Origin: Hymenobacter artigasi
GTDB lineage: Bacteria; Bacteroidota; Bacteroidia; Cytophagales; Hymenobacteraceae
Direction: 5' to 3'
Length of the DNA stretch: 64,000 bases
Assembly: GCF_012275535.1 (NCBI RefSeq)
Contig: NZ_JAAVTK010000001.1
Span: 620,001-684,000, forward strand
The translations under genes and the position numbers were made by a program. The notes below the pieces were generated by a model. It made no database searches, was not told the origin of the DNA, and saw only the letters and a list, made by a program, of their open reading frames with translations. Numbering within the stretch: position 1 is the first letter of the stretch; the number at the start of each line of letters is the position of its first letter. Below, piece after piece: positions 1 through 8,820 of this stretch.

Positions 1-536
1 GCATCGGCTTCCACCAGGTAGTTGTTGGCGTTGGCGGCTTGTTGGCGATGGCGCTGCTCGTCGGTCAGGTTGGCGCGGTTGCGAAGCTTGGTGGCGAAGC
101 CAGAGGGCACGTCATTGGGCTTAAATTTCAGCGTGCCCGACATGTCGCTGCCCTTAAAGCGCACGTCCATGTCGGTGCCGGGGTCCAGAAAGAGCGGGGC
201 CACGTCGTCGCCATACACCAGGTCGGCCTTGGTGGCACCGCTCACGGGCACCACCAACTTAAAATCGCCCTTGTCGCTGAGCGGCACCCGAAACAGCTTT
301 TCCTTGGGGTCAAGCGGGTTTTCGCGCAGCGAAATCGCAACAGAGTCAGTGGTAGGACCACTCACCCGCCCGGTGAGGGTGGCCATGCCCGCCGAGGCAG
401 CAGCCGCAGCCGGAACCGCTTTGGCGGCAGCACCCACTACCGTGGTGGTCCGGCCCTGGGTGTGGCCCAGCAACGGGACCAGAACCAGAACTGCTCCGAC
501 CAGCCGGCGCGTACAAGTGACGAAAGATGATATCAT
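1..536 (-). CDS. TlpA-like thiol-disulfide protein, N-terminal part (runs off window)
   Basis: An open frame on the minus strand starts at an ATG at 534-536 and runs without a stop to base 1, giving 178 codons. The first 28 or so residues look like a signal peptide (MISSFVTCTRRLVGAVLVLV, then PLLGHTQG). After a Thr/Ala-rich linker comes a beta-rich domain (ATLTGRVSGPTTDSVAISL, then a FLDPGTDMDVRF segment) resembling the N-terminal domain of Bacteroidota TlpA-type disulfide reductases. The redox domain with its CxxC would lie outside the window, so the assignment rests on the N-terminal domain alone. It is probably periplasmic or membrane anchored. It could instead be another secreted protein sharing this beta domain. 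Confidence 0.6.
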   Translation of the reverse strand, partial: MISSFVTCTRRLVGAVLVLVPLLGHTQGRTTTVVGAAAKAVPAAAAASAGMATLTGRVSGPTTDSVAISLRENPLDPKEKLFRVPLSDKGDFKLVVPVSGATKADLVYGDDVAPLFLDPGTDMDVRFKGSDMSGTLKFKPNDVPSGFATKLRNRANLTDEQRHRQQAANANNYLVEAD

Positions 537-776
537 GACAATAAAAACCAGCCCCGAGCAGTTATTAACAACCTCAGCAGCTACCTAGACAATGGATAGA
601 ACCAACGGAGTTTACCAGGCCATTCGCGGTAAAAGCCTATCAGTACTCCGAAGATAAGGCTTTTTGGTTTATAAAATCCAAATCAAAATTCCGGCTTTTC
701 ACGGCTTGCCCAGCACTTCGGCTTCCACCAGCCGCAAACCCTTGCGGCTGATGCCTGATAATCAAGCAGGTTTTCC
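537..776. other. Intergenic gap between radA and the TlpA-like gene
   Basis: This 240-base gap lies between two minus-strand genes. It holds a hairpin with a T-rich side (631-666) and a perfect 9-bp stem with a 4-base loop at 729-750. I see no gene in it. Confidence 0.6.
631..666 (-). terminator. Probable Rho-independent terminator of radA
   Basis: The two sides (AAAAGCCTATC and GATAAGGCTTTTT on the plus strand) pair with one bulge. Read on the minus strand, the stem ends in a T run, as expected for a terminator between radA and the TlpA-like gene. Confidence 0.5.
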
Positions 777-2174
777 TTAACCGAATAATCCGTCCAGCAC
801 TTCGTCGAGCCGGCTCACCGCGTGCACTTTCAAGCCAAACCTGGCTAAGTCCAATCCCTTGCCATTAAATCGGGAGACATACATTTCCTGAAAACCCAGT
901 TTTTCGGCTTCGGCCAGGCGCTGGTCGAGGCGCGACACGGCCCGGATTTCGCCGCTCAGGCCCACTTCGGCGGCCAGGCACACGTGGCCGGGAATGGGCA
1001 CATCGTTGAGCGAGGAAACCACGGCGGCGCACACGGCCATGTCCAGGGCGGGGTCGTCGAGGCGGAGGCCACCGGCGATGTTAAGGAATACGTCGTGCTG
1101 GCCCAGGCGCAGGCCGGCGCGCTTTTCGAGCACGGCCAGCAGCATTTGCAGGCGCTTGGCGTCGAAGCCGGTGCTGCTGCGCTGCGGGGTGCCGTAGGAC
1201 GTGGGCGACACCAGGGCCTGCACCTCCACCAGCAGCGGGCGGTTGCCTTCCAGCGTAGCCCCGATGGCCATGCCGCTCAGGCTTTCGCCGCGCTGCGAGA
1301 GCAAGATTTCGCTGGGGTTGCTCACCTGGCGCAGGCCGTCGCCCTGCATCTCGTAAATACCAAGTTCCGAGGTGCTGCCGAAGCGGTTTTTGGTGGTGCG
1401 CAGGATGCGGTAGCTCATGTGCCGGTCGCCCTCAAACTGCAGCACGGTGTCTACCATATGCTCCAGAATTTTGGGGCCGGCAATGCTGCCATCCTTCGTA
1501 ATGTGGCCGATGAGCATGACCGGCGTGCTGGTTTCCTTGGCAAATTTCAGGAATTCGGCAGTGCACTCGCGCACCTGGCTCACGCTGCCCGCGCCACTCT
1601 CCACCAGCGTGGAGTGCATGGTCTGGATGGAGTCGATGACGAGGATGTTGGGCTGCACCTGGTCAATCTGCCGGAAGATGTTCTGGGTGTTTGTCTCCGT
1701 CAGGATGTAGCAGCCGGGGTGCTGGCCGTCGGCCATGCGCTCGGCGCGCATTTTTATCTGGGCTTCGCTTTCTTCACCGCTCACATACAGCACCTTCATC
1801 TGGCGCAGGCTGAGGGCAATTTGCAGCATGAGTGTACTCTTGCCAATGCCCGGCTCGCCGCCGATGAGGATAATGGAGCCCGGCACGATGCCACCGCCGA
1901 GCACACGGTTCAGCTCGCCGTCGGGCGTGATGATGCGGGGCTCGTCTTCGGCCAGAATGCTGTTGAGGGGGACGGACTTGGCAGCTTTCTTGGTGTTGCC
2001 GCCGGGCACGGTGCTGGCGGGCTTCCACTGACCGGTGGTGGTGGCCACGGTTTCCTTCTGGATAACTTCTTCAACGTAAGTATTCCACTCGCCACACACG
2101 GGGCAGCGGCCTATCCATTTCGATGACTGCGCGCCGCAGGATTGGCAGAAATAGACGGTTCTGGCTTTGGCCAT
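777..2174 (-). CDS. radA: DNA repair protein RadA
   Basis: The 465-residue protein has the full RadA (Sms) layout. A C4 zinc finger lies at residues 10-27 (CQSCG and CPVCG), Walker A GGEPGIGKST at about 105-114, a Walker B-like VIDSIQ near 179, the RadA-specific KNRFG motif at 262-266, and a Lon-protease-like C-terminal domain. RadA is a cytoplasmic RecA-like ATPase that drives branch migration of recombination intermediates. Length matches the family, and the start MAKARTVYFCQSCG is typical. It is followed on the same strand by a terminator-like hairpin, so it is probably monocistronic. Confidence 0.96.
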   Translation of the reverse strand: MAKARTVYFCQSCGAQSSKWIGRCPVCGEWNTYVEEVIQKETVATTTGQWKPASTVPGGNTKKAAKSVPLNSILAEDEPRIITPDGELNRVLGGGIVPGSIILIGGEPGIGKSTLMLQIALSLRQMKVLYVSGEESEAQIKMRAERMADGQHPGCYILTETNTQNIFRQIDQVQPNILVIDSIQTMHSTLVESGAGSVSQVRECTAEFLKFAKETSTPVMLIGHITKDGSIAGPKILEHMVDTVLQFEGDRHMSYRILRTTKNRFGSTSELGIYEMQGDGLRQVSNPSEILLSQRGESLSGMAIGATLEGNRPLLVEVQALVSPTSYGTPQRSSTGFDAKRLQMLLAVLEKRAGLRLGQHDVFLNIAGGLRLDDPALDMAVCAAVVSSLNDVPIPGHVCLAAEVGLSGEIRAVSRLDQRLAEAEKLGFQEMYVSRFNGKGLDLARFGLKVHAVSRLDEVLDGLFG

Positions 2175-2348
2175 GAAAGGGTGTTTTTTGCTAAATTGAG
2201 TGACTATTTATAAGGCCGACGGCAGCAAAAAAGTTGCCTGCTAACGAAGCATTACAGGCGGCTATCCGTCTACAATTGCCCGTGCAAGGTACGGCCAGCC
2301 CCGGCCTACGTCCACTCAACCTTCTTCCCTTCGCGGGGTTGCTTTGCC

Positions 2349-3761
2349 ATGCCTGAACCGCTCGTCCTCACCGCCGCCGACTTCGCCCCCATCATCGCCT
2401 TCGCCGGCCTGGCGCCCGACACGCTGACGTGGCTGCTGGCCCACGGCGAGGCCAACCGCTACGCACCCAATGAAGTCATTATCGAAGCAGGCGCGGCTGC
2501 CGACTTTATGATGGCCGTGGTGCGCGGCGGCATCCAGTTCTACGCCGGGCAGGGCGGGCCGGCCACGCCAGTGTTCCGCGTCGGCGCCGGCCAGGTATCG
2601 GGCGTGCTGCCTTATTCCCGGCTGCGCGAAGTAAAAAACCAGGGCACCGCCACCGGCGAAACCGTGCTCTACCTATTACATCGCGACCATTTTCCGGCCC
2701 TGGAGCAAGTCAGCCCCGAGCTGGTGCAGCGCCTCGTGGGCATTATGAACGACCGCAGCCGCGACCAGGTGCGCGGCCAGGAGCGCGACGACAAGCTGCG
2801 CGCCCTGGGCAAGCTCTCGGCCGGCCTGGCCCACGAGCTGAACAACCCCGCCGCTGCCATTGCCCGCGCCGCCCAGGCCCTGGCCAACCGCGTGGGGGCC
2901 AAGCCCGCCCTGTTTGTAGAGCTGGTGAGCCACTGCCCCTCGCCCGCCGCCATGCTGGCCCTCACCGCCTTAGCCGTACCCAGCAGCGAAGCCCAGCCCC
3001 CACAAAGCGCCCTGGCCCGTGCCGACCGCGAAGACGAGCTGGCCGACTGGCTCGCCACCCACAGCGTGCCCAACGGCTACCACCTCGCCCCGGCCCTGCT
3101 CGAAGCCGGCCTACTGCCCGCCGCTCTGGCCACCGTGGCCGGGCTGCTGCCGCCCGCCGCCCGCCCGGCGGCTTTTGCCTGGCTCGAAGGCCAACTCACC
3201 ACTATGCAGCTGGTGCGCGACGTGCAGGAGGCCGGCGGCCGCATCAGCAAGCTGGTGGCCGATGTGAAAACGTACTCGCACATGGACCGCGCCGGCATCT
3301 TCGAACCCATTGACGTAACGATTGGCTTGGAAAGCACCCTCAATATGCTCGGCTTCCAGCTGCGGCAAAAGAACGTGCGGGTTGTCCGCGATTATGCGGC
3401 CGGCCTTCCTGCTATTCGCGGGCAGGTGAGCAGCCTCAACCAGGTGTGGACCAACCTGCTTGATAATGCCATTGATGCACTGCCCGCGCAGGGCGGCGAA
3501 ATCACGCTGCGCACCGAGTTGGAAGGCAGCTTTGTGCGCGTATTTTTGATTGACAACGGCACCGGCATTCCGGCCGATGTGCTGCCGCACATCTTCGAGC
3601 CTTTTTTCACCACTAAGCAGGCTGGCGACGGCTCGGGGCTCGGCCTCGATATTGCGCAGCAAATTATCCGGCAGCACGATGGGCGGCTGGAGGTTCAGTC
3701 GGTACCTGGCCACACCGAATTCTGCGCCTGGCTGCCCGTAACAGGTGAGCTTGTAGCATAA
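2349..3761 (+). CDS. Sensor histidine kinase with N-terminal cyclic-nucleotide-binding-like domain
   Basis: This 470-residue protein has no membrane segments. Residues 1-135 resemble a Crp-type cNMP-binding fold (NEVIIEAGAAADFMMAVVRG), although the usual FGE...R phosphate-binding cassette is not evident, so the ligand may differ. The HisKA motif LSAGLAHELNNPAAAI places the phospho-accepting His at 162. The HATPase has an N box (NLLDNAIDAL, about residue 370), DNGTGIP, PFFTTK and GSGLGLDI. It is a cytoplasmic kinase. The next gene encodes a response regulator fused to a flavoprotein and is its likely partner. The last codons and stop lie inside the palindrome at 3751-3824. Confidence 0.88.
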   Translation: MPEPLVLTAADFAPIIAFAGLAPDTLTWLLAHGEANRYAPNEVIIEAGAAADFMMAVVRGGIQFYAGQGGPATPVFRVGAGQVSGVLPYSRLREVKNQGTATGETVLYLLHRDHFPALEQVSPELVQRLVGIMNDRSRDQVRGQERDDKLRALGKLSAGLAHELNNPAAAIARAAQALANRVGAKPALFVELVSHCPSPAAMLALTALAVPSSEAQPPQSALARADREDELADWLATHSVPNGYHLAPALLEAGLLPAALATVAGLLPPAARPAAFAWLEGQLTTMQLVRDVQEAGGRISKLVADVKTYSHMDRAGIFEPIDVTIGLESTLNMLGFQLRQKNVRVVRDYAAGLPAIRGQVSSLNQVWTNLLDNAIDALPAQGGEITLRTELEGSFVRVFLIDNGTGIPADVLPHIFEPFFTTKQAGDGSGLGLDIAQQIIRQHDGRLEVQSVPGHTEFCAWLPVTGELVA

Positions 3762-3824
3762 GCTTTAGCTTGTGCATCGTTGAACAAAACTCCTGACGGG
3801 CACAAGCTAAAGCTTATGCTACAA
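3751..3824. repeat. 25-bp perfect inverted repeat between kinase and response regulator
   Basis: The arms 3751-3775 and 3800-3824 are exact reverse complements (they contain TTGTAGCATAAGC and GCTTATGCTACAA) with a 24-base loop. The kinase stop codon (3759-3761) is inside the left arm. The stem could stall transcription or shape mRNA between two genes that appear to form one operon. Confidence 0.9.
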
Positions 3825-3864
3825 GGCGGTGCCCCACTTCTGCGCTTACTCAAGAAAACAACTC

Positions 3865-5523
3865 ATGTCCGACAAAAAACCCATCATCCTCGCCGTCGAT
3901 GACGACCCGCAGGTGCTGGCCGCCATTGCCCGCGACCTGCGCCAGGAATTCAGCGCCGAGTACCGTATTCTGCGCGTGGGTTCCGGCCCCGAGGCGCTGG
4001 CTACCATCAAGGAGCTGTATGAGAAGGAGGAACCGCTGGCCCTCATCGTGGCCGACCAGCGCATGCCCGAGCTGGAAGGCGTGGAGCTGCTCACGGCCTC
4101 ACGCGATTTTTTTCCGGATGCCAAGCGCGTGCTGCTCACGGCCTACGCCGATACTGAAGCCGCCGTGCGCGCCATCAACTCGGCCCGGCTCGACCATTAT
4201 TTGATGAAGCCCTGGGACCCGCCCGAAAACCTGCTTTATCCGATTCTGCACGATTTACTTACGGCCTGGCAGGCCACCTACAGGCCTGCATTTGGCGGCA
4301 TCCGGCTCATTGGTTTTCAATGGTCGCCGCTCTCACACGAGCTCAAGGATTTCCTGAGCGGCTACATGGTAGGCTACCAGTGGCTCGACTACGAAACCAG
4401 CCCCGAAGCCAAAGATTTGGTGAAAGCACGGGGCTTCACGTCCAGCGACTTACCGCTGATTATCTGCGCCGATGGCCATGCTGTGGCCAACCCCACCAAA
4501 GCCGCCTTGGCTGAGCATTTGAACATTGCCAACCAGCCCTTGCAGGACCTGTACGACGTGGTAGTAGTGGGGGCCGGGCCGTCGGGGCTGGCCGCCGCCG
4601 TGTACGGAGCCAGCGAAGGCCTCAAAACCCTTATCATCGAGCGCCAGACGCCGGGCGGGCAGGCGGGCACCAGCTCCCGCATCGAAAACTACCTGGGTTT
4701 CCCCACCGGCCTTAGCGGAGCCGACCTAGCCTTCCGCGCCTGGACGCAGGCCGTACGCCTCGGGGCCGAGTTTCTGGCCCCGCAGGAAGTGGCCAGCCTA
4801 TGCATTCAGGACGGCTACAAAGTCCTGACCCTGAGCGATGGCCGCGAAATCAGCACCAAAGCCGTGGTCCTCACTACCGGCGTGAGCTACCGCACCCTCG
4901 ACGTGCCGGGCATGGAGCGCCTGAGCGGCGCGGGCGTGTACTACGGCGCGGCCCGCACCGAAGCCCGCAGCTGCGATGAACAGGATGTGTACATTGTGGG
5001 CGGCGGCAACTCGGCCGGGCAGGCGGCCATGTACCTGGCCACCTATGCCCGCCGGGTGTTCATCGTCATTCGCGGGGCCAACCTCGCGGCCAGCATGTCG
5101 GCCTATCTCATTGAGCAGATTCGCACTACGCCCAACATCGAGCTGCTGCCGCACTCCCAAATCAAGGAAGTGTGTGGCCAGGACCACCTCGAAGCCGTGA
5201 TGGTGGACGTGAACGGCACCGTCGAGAAACGCCCCGCCCGGGCCCTGTTCGTGTTCATCGGGGCCAAACCCAGCACCGAGTGGATTTGCGACCAGGTGCT
5301 GTGCGACGGCAAAGGCTTCCTCCTCACCGGCCGCGATATTGTGACCGACCCGCGCTACACCGAAGTCTGGAAAAAAGACCGGGAGCCTTACTTACTTGAA
5401 ACCTGCGTACCCGGCATTTTCGCCGCCGGCGACAGCCGCGCCGGGGCCATGGCCCGCGTAGCCTCCGCCGTTGGCGAAGGCAGCATGGCCATCAAGTTCG
5501 TGCACCAGTATTTGGACGAGTAG
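3865..5523 (+). CDS. Response regulator fused to a thioredoxin-reductase-like flavoprotein
   Basis: The 552-residue protein starts at the ATG at 3865, because an upstream in-frame ATG at 3829 adds unlikely residues next to a palindrome. Residues 1-125 form a receiver domain (DDD at 12-14, phospho-acceptor Asp64 in VADQRMPE, LLTAYAD, LMKPW). Residues 140-225 resemble a glutaredoxin fold, but the position of the usual CPxC reads SPLS (FQWSPLSHELKDFL, then DYETSPEAKDLV). From about 232 a thioredoxin-reductase-like module follows, with FAD motif VGAGPSGLAAA, NADPH motif VGGGNSAGQAA and a final AAGDSRAGAMARVASA. The redox CxxC of true thioredoxin reductases is missing (GAARTEARSCDEQDV). It probably works with the upstream kinase as a signalling flavoprotein. 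Confidence 0.88.
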   Translation: MSDKKPIILAVDDDPQVLAAIARDLRQEFSAEYRILRVGSGPEALATIKELYEKEEPLALIVADQRMPELEGVELLTASRDFFPDAKRVLLTAYADTEAAVRAINSARLDHYLMKPWDPPENLLYPILHDLLTAWQATYRPAFGGIRLIGFQWSPLSHELKDFLSGYMVGYQWLDYETSPEAKDLVKARGFTSSDLPLIICADGHAVANPTKAALAEHLNIANQPLQDLYDVVVVGAGPSGLAAAVYGASEGLKTLIIERQTPGGQAGTSSRIENYLGFPTGLSGADLAFRAWTQAVRLGAEFLAPQEVASLCIQDGYKVLTLSDGREISTKAVVLTTGVSYRTLDVPGMERLSGAGVYYGAARTEARSCDEQDVYIVGGGNSAGQAAMYLATYARRVFIVIRGANLAASMSAYLIEQIRTTPNIELLPHSQIKEVCGQDHLEAVMVDVNGTVEKRPARALFVFIGAKPSTEWICDQVLCDGKGFLLTGRDIVTDPRYTEVWKKDREPYLLETCVPGIFAAGDSRAGAMARVASAVGEGSMAIKFVHQYLDE

Positions 5524-5524
5524 G

Positions 5525-5623
5525 TAAAATGGCAAATGAGTAAATGAGTAAAGTTGACGTTCTGTTTGCACATTTTCAGGCAGTTGAACGTCAACTTTAT
5601 TCATTTACTCATTTGCCATTTTA
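5525..5623. repeat. Word-repeat inverted repeat, 38-bp arms, between convergent genes
   Basis: Arms 5525-5562 and 5586-5623 pair with one mismatch around a 23-base loop. The arm contains the short word AAATGAGT twice in a row. It ends immediately before the rfbA stop codon and probably terminates transcription from both sides. Confidence 0.85.
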
Positions 5624-6499
5624 CTATTGTAGCATCAACTGGTCGGGTAGGTTCATCAGGTAGTCGCCGTAACCGCTTTTGCGCAGCGGGGCGGCAATGG
5701 CGCGGAGCTGGTCGGCATCGATAAATCCCTGGCGGTAAGCGGCTTCCTCAATGGAACCTACTTTTAGGCCCTGACGCTGCTCAATCACCTTCACGAATTC
5801 GCCGGCTTGCATCAGGCTTTCGAACGTGCCCGTATCGAGCCAGGCCGTGCCCCGACCCAGGATGCCCACTTTAAGCGTGCCACGCTTGAGATACTCGCGG
5901 TTCACATCCGTGATTTCGTACTCGCCGCGAGGGCTCATTTCGAGATTTTTGGCGATTTCTACCACGTCGTTGTCGTAAAAATACAGGCCGGGAACGGCGT
6001 AGTTGCTCTTAGGCTTTTCTGGCTTCTCCTCGATGCTGAGGGCCGTTTTGTTATCGTCGAATTCCACCACGCCGTAGCGCTCGGGGTCGTGAACGTGGTA
6101 GGCGAACACCACGCCGCCCTGGGGGTCGTTGTTCGATTTCAGCAATTCTTCCAAGCCTGCGCCGTAGAAAATATTGTCGCCGAGCACCAACGCTACCTTG
6201 TCTTTACCAATGAAATCGGCACCGAGCACGAAGGCCTGGGCCAAGCCATTGGGCACGTCCTGCACCACGTACTGGAAATCACAGCCCAGGTTTTTGCCGT
6301 CGCCCAACAGCTTTTTGAACTGCTCCTGGTCGTGGGGAGTGGTAATAATCAGCACTTCCCGAATACCCGCCGACAGCAGAATCGAGAGCGGATAATAAAT
6401 CATCGGCTTGTCGTACACGGGCATCAGCTGCTTCGAAACGGCCAGCGTGAGCGGGTGCAGGCGGGTGCCGGAGCCGCCGGCGAGGATAATTCCTTTCAT
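5624..6499 (-). CDS. rfbA: Glucose-1-phosphate thymidylyltransferase RfbA
   Basis: The 291-residue protein makes dTDP-glucose from dTTP and glucose-1-phosphate, the first step to dTDP-6-deoxy sugars. It has the nucleotidyltransferase signature [11 protein letters not shown] at residues 8-18, followed by [17 protein letters not shown], the VLGDNIFYG metal-binding segment and the family's [14 protein letters not shown]. Full length for RfbA. It is the last gene of the minus-strand sugar operon, whose rfbB lies two genes upstream. No rfbC or rfbD is present, so the final dTDP-sugar may not be rhamnose, or those genes lie elsewhere. Confidence 0.95.
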   Translation of the reverse strand: MKGIILAGGSGTRLHPLTLAVSKQLMPVYDKPMIYYPLSILLSAGIREVLIITTPHDQEQFKKLLGDGKNLGCDFQYVVQDVPNGLAQAFVLGADFIGKDKVALVLGDNIFYGAGLEELLKSNNDPQGGVVFAYHVHDPERYGVVEFDDNKTALSIEEKPEKPKSNYAVPGLYFYDNDVVEIAKNLEMSPRGEYEITDVNREYLKRGTLKVGILGRGTAWLDTGTFESLMQAGEFVKVIEQRQGLKVGSIEEAAYRQGFIDADQLRAIAAPLRKSGYGDYLMNLPDQLMLQ

Positions 6500-6508
6500 A
6501 ATACTTCT

Positions 6509-6632
6509 GTCATCCTGAGCGTAGCGAAGGACCTTATCACGTCTGCGCTACAATTATTTACTGATTCTGACGAAAGCAGCCATGATAAGATGCTTCCTTG
6601 ACTGACGCCGACCTTCGGTTCGTCAGCATGAC
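6509..6632. repeat. Degenerate copy of the GTCAT palindrome family
   Basis: The left side GTCATCCTGAGCGTAGCGAAGG and the right side ending GTCAGCATGAC resemble the outer ends of the palindromes at 27206, 60611 and 61402. The inside is imperfect. It shares ATTATTTACTGAT with the loop of the 27206 copy. It lies between rfbA and the epimerase gene in the same operon. Confidence 0.65.
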
Positions 6633-6638
6633 AACGAT

Positions 6639-7646
6639 TTAATTACGTTCCTGAATAAACGCCTGATTGGCTTTGAACCATGCCAGCGTCTGCCGCAAAC
6701 CTTCGCGGATGCGCACCTGCGGCTGGTAGCCCAGCAGGCGGTTGGCCTTCGAAATGTCAGCCAACGAGTCACGGATATCCCCCGCGCGGTCAGGCCCAAA
6801 CCTGGGCTCCAAATCCGAGCCGGCCTCCTCGCGCAGAATGTCGTACATCTGCACCAAGGAGGTGCGGTCGCCTACCGCAATGTTGTAGACCTGGCCCAGC
6901 GCCTCGGGGTTGGTGACCAGGGCGGCACGGATGTTGGCTTCCACGCAGTTTTCCACGAAGGTAAAATCGCGGGTCTGGCCGCCGTCGCCGTTCAGCGTGG
7001 GCGGCGTGTTTTGCAGAATAGCGTCGATGAACAGCGGAATGACCGCCGCGTAAGCTCCGCCGGGGTCCTGGCGCGGGCCGAAGATATTAAAGTAGCGCAG
7101 GCCAACGATTTCCATGCCGTAGGTTTTCGCAAATACGTCGGCATACAGCTCGTTGGCATACTTCGTAACCGCATAGGGCGAAAGCGGCTTGCCGATGCGG
7201 TCCTCCACCTTGGGCAGGCCGGGGTGGTCGCCGTAGGTCGAGCTGGAAGCCGCGTACACGAAGCGCTTCACGCCCGCGTCTTTGGCAGCGGTCAGCATCT
7301 GTACGAAGCCACCCACGTTCACGTCATTCGTCAGCACCGGGTCCTTAATGGAGCGCGGCACCGAGCCGAGGGCGGCTTCGTGCAGCACCACGTCTACGCC
7401 TGCGCAGGCAGCGGCGCAGGTGGCCGCATCGCGGATGTCGCCCTCGATTATTTCCAGCCGGTTATCATCCGAAAATAGCGCCAGGTTCTTGTGAAAGCCG
7501 TTGGAATAGTTGTCCAGCGTCCGCACTTTTTTCACGCCGTACTTCAGCAGGTACTCCACGATGTTGGAGCCGATGAAGCCCGCGCCGCCGGTAATGAGAA
7601 AGGTCAGATTATCGAGCGGCTGCTCGTGGAAGGGGTTTTCGTACAC
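6639..7646 (-). CDS. NAD-dependent UDP-hexosamine 4-epimerase, WbpP/TviC-like
   Basis: This 335-residue extended short-chain dehydrogenase has the NAD-binding TGGAGFIGSNIVEYLL near residue 18 and the catalytic YAVTKYANE (YxxxK) near 168. The extended N-terminus and the EALGQVYNIAVGDRTSL segment suit the WbpP/TviC branch that interconverts UDP-GlcNAc(A) and UDP-GalNAc(A). That role fits the UDP-HexNAc dehydrogenase encoded upstream in the operon. Substrate is inferred from this context; a UDP-glucose epimerase is the alternative. Confidence 0.85.
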   Translation of the reverse strand: MYENPFHEQPLDNLTFLITGGAGFIGSNIVEYLLKYGVKKVRTLDNYSNGFHKNLALFSDDNRLEIIEGDIRDAATCAAACAGVDVVLHEAALGSVPRSIKDPVLTNDVNVGGFVQMLTAAKDAGVKRFVYAASSSTYGDHPGLPKVEDRIGKPLSPYAVTKYANELYADVFAKTYGMEIVGLRYFNIFGPRQDPGGAYAAVIPLFIDAILQNTPPTLNGDGGQTRDFTFVENCVEANIRAALVTNPEALGQVYNIAVGDRTSLVQMYDILREEAGSDLEPRFGPDRAGDIRDSLADISKANRLLGYQPQVRIREGLRQTLAWFKANQAFIQERN

Positions 7647-7654
7647 TTTTTTTG

Positions 7655-7753
7655 AATTATAAATTGTGAATTATAAATTATAAATTGCTCATTATAAATG
7701 CGTTCAAGATTACTCGAACCACATTTATAATTTATAATTCACAATTTATAATT
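7655..7753. repeat. AT-rich word-repeat inverted repeat, 32-bp arms
   Basis: Arms 7655-7686 and 7722-7753 are nearly perfect reverse complements made of repeated AATTATAAATT words. The 35-base loop is unique. It lies inside the sugar operon between rfbB and the epimerase and is very AT-rich against GC-rich surroundings. Confidence 0.85.
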
Positions 7754-7764
7754 AGCGCGTAGCG

Positions 7765-8820
7765 CTAGCGGCCCGCGTACTGCTTCTGGTTGTAGTCTTG
7801 GTACGCGCCGCTCGTTACGCTGTTCAGCCACTCTTCGTTGGCGAGGTACCAGTCCACGGTCTGGGCCAGGCCCTGTTCGAAGGTCACGGAGGGCTTCCAG
7901 CCCAGCTCGTTCATGATTTTGCTGCTGTCGATGGCATAGCGCATGTCGTGGCCGGCGCGGTCGGTCACAAACTTGATAAGCTTGCGCGAGGTGCCCACCT
8001 CCTGGCCGGTTTTCTCGTCTACCACGTCGCAGAGCAGCTCGATGAGCTTGAGGTTCTGCCACTCGTTCACGCCACCGATGTTGTAGGTTTCGCCGTTTTT
8101 GCCGTTGTGGAACACCGCGTCGATGGCCGTGGCGTGGTCTTTCACGAAAAGCCAGTCGCGCACGTTTTCGCCTTTGCCGTACACGGGCACCGGCTGGCCG
8201 GTGCGCAGGCGGTGGATAGCCAGCGGAATCAGCTTCTCGGGGAAGTGGTTGGGGCCGTAGTTGTTCGAGCAGTTGCTCAGCTTGATGGGCAGGCCGTAGG
8301 TGTGGTGCCAGGCGCGCACAAAGTGGTCGGAGCTGGCTTTCGAAGCCGAGTAGGGCGAGCGGGGGTCGTAAGAAGTTTCCTCCGTGAACATCTCGGGGCC
8401 GAAATCCAGCGAGCCGTACACTTCGTCGGTGCTCACGTGGTAGAATACGTGTCCGTCGTAGCCGCCGGGCTGCCACAGGTTGCGGGCCGCGTTCAGCAGA
8501 TTCACCGTGCCGATGACGTTGGTTTTCACGAAAGCCATCGGGTCCGTAATGCTGCGGTCGACGTGCGATTCGGCCGCGAGGTGAATCACAGAATCGGGCT
8601 CCTCGTTGGCAAACAGCTGGTCGATAAACGACTGGTCAGAAATATCGCCCTTAATGAAGCGGTAGTTTCCAGCCTTCTCAATATCGCGCAGGTTTTCCAG
8701 GTTGCCGGCGTAGGTCAGCGCGTCGAGGTTGATAATCTGGTGCTCGGGATATTTCGTAACGAAGAGCCGAACTACGTGAGAGCCAATGAAGCCGGCGCCG
8801 CCAGTGATGAGGATTTTCAT
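7765..8820 (-). CDS. rfbB: dTDP-glucose 4,6-dehydratase RfbB
   Basis: The 351-residue enzyme converts dTDP-glucose to dTDP-4-keto-6-deoxyglucose. It starts with the NAD-binding motif ILITGGAGFIGSHVV. It also has the RfbB signature HLAAESHVDRSI, the catalytic region STDEVYGSL, YSASKASSDHFVRA (YxxxK) and NCSNNYGP. Length and motif order are those of RfbB. It works directly after RfbA, which is encoded two genes downstream. Confidence 0.96.
   Translation of the reverse strand: MKILITGGAGFIGSHVVRLFVTKYPEHQIINLDALTYAGNLENLRDIEKAGNYRFIKGDISDQSFIDQLFANEEPDSVIHLAAESHVDRSITDPMAFVKTNVIGTVNLLNAARNLWQPGGYDGHVFYHVSTDEVYGSLDFGPEMFTEETSYDPRSPYSASKASSDHFVRAWHHTYGLPIKLSNCSNNYGPNHFPEKLIPLAIHRLRTGQPVPVYGKGENVRDWLFVKDHATAIDAVFHNGKNGETYNIGGVNEWQNLKLIELLCDVVDEKTGQEVGTSRKLIKFVTDRAGHDMRYAIDSSKIMNELGWKPSVTFEQGLAQTVDWYLANEEWLNSVTSGAYQDYNQKQYAGR

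Noticed and set aside
693-760. In-frame codons downstream of the radA stop reading GISRKGLRLVEAEVLGKP then stop
   Set aside because: The stretch is short, interrupted by a stop directly upstream, and coincides with a perfect 9-bp hairpin. Chance is the simpler explanation.
984-2126. 380-codon open frame opposite radA
   Set aside because: It is a high-GC antisense shadow of radA with no domain of its own.
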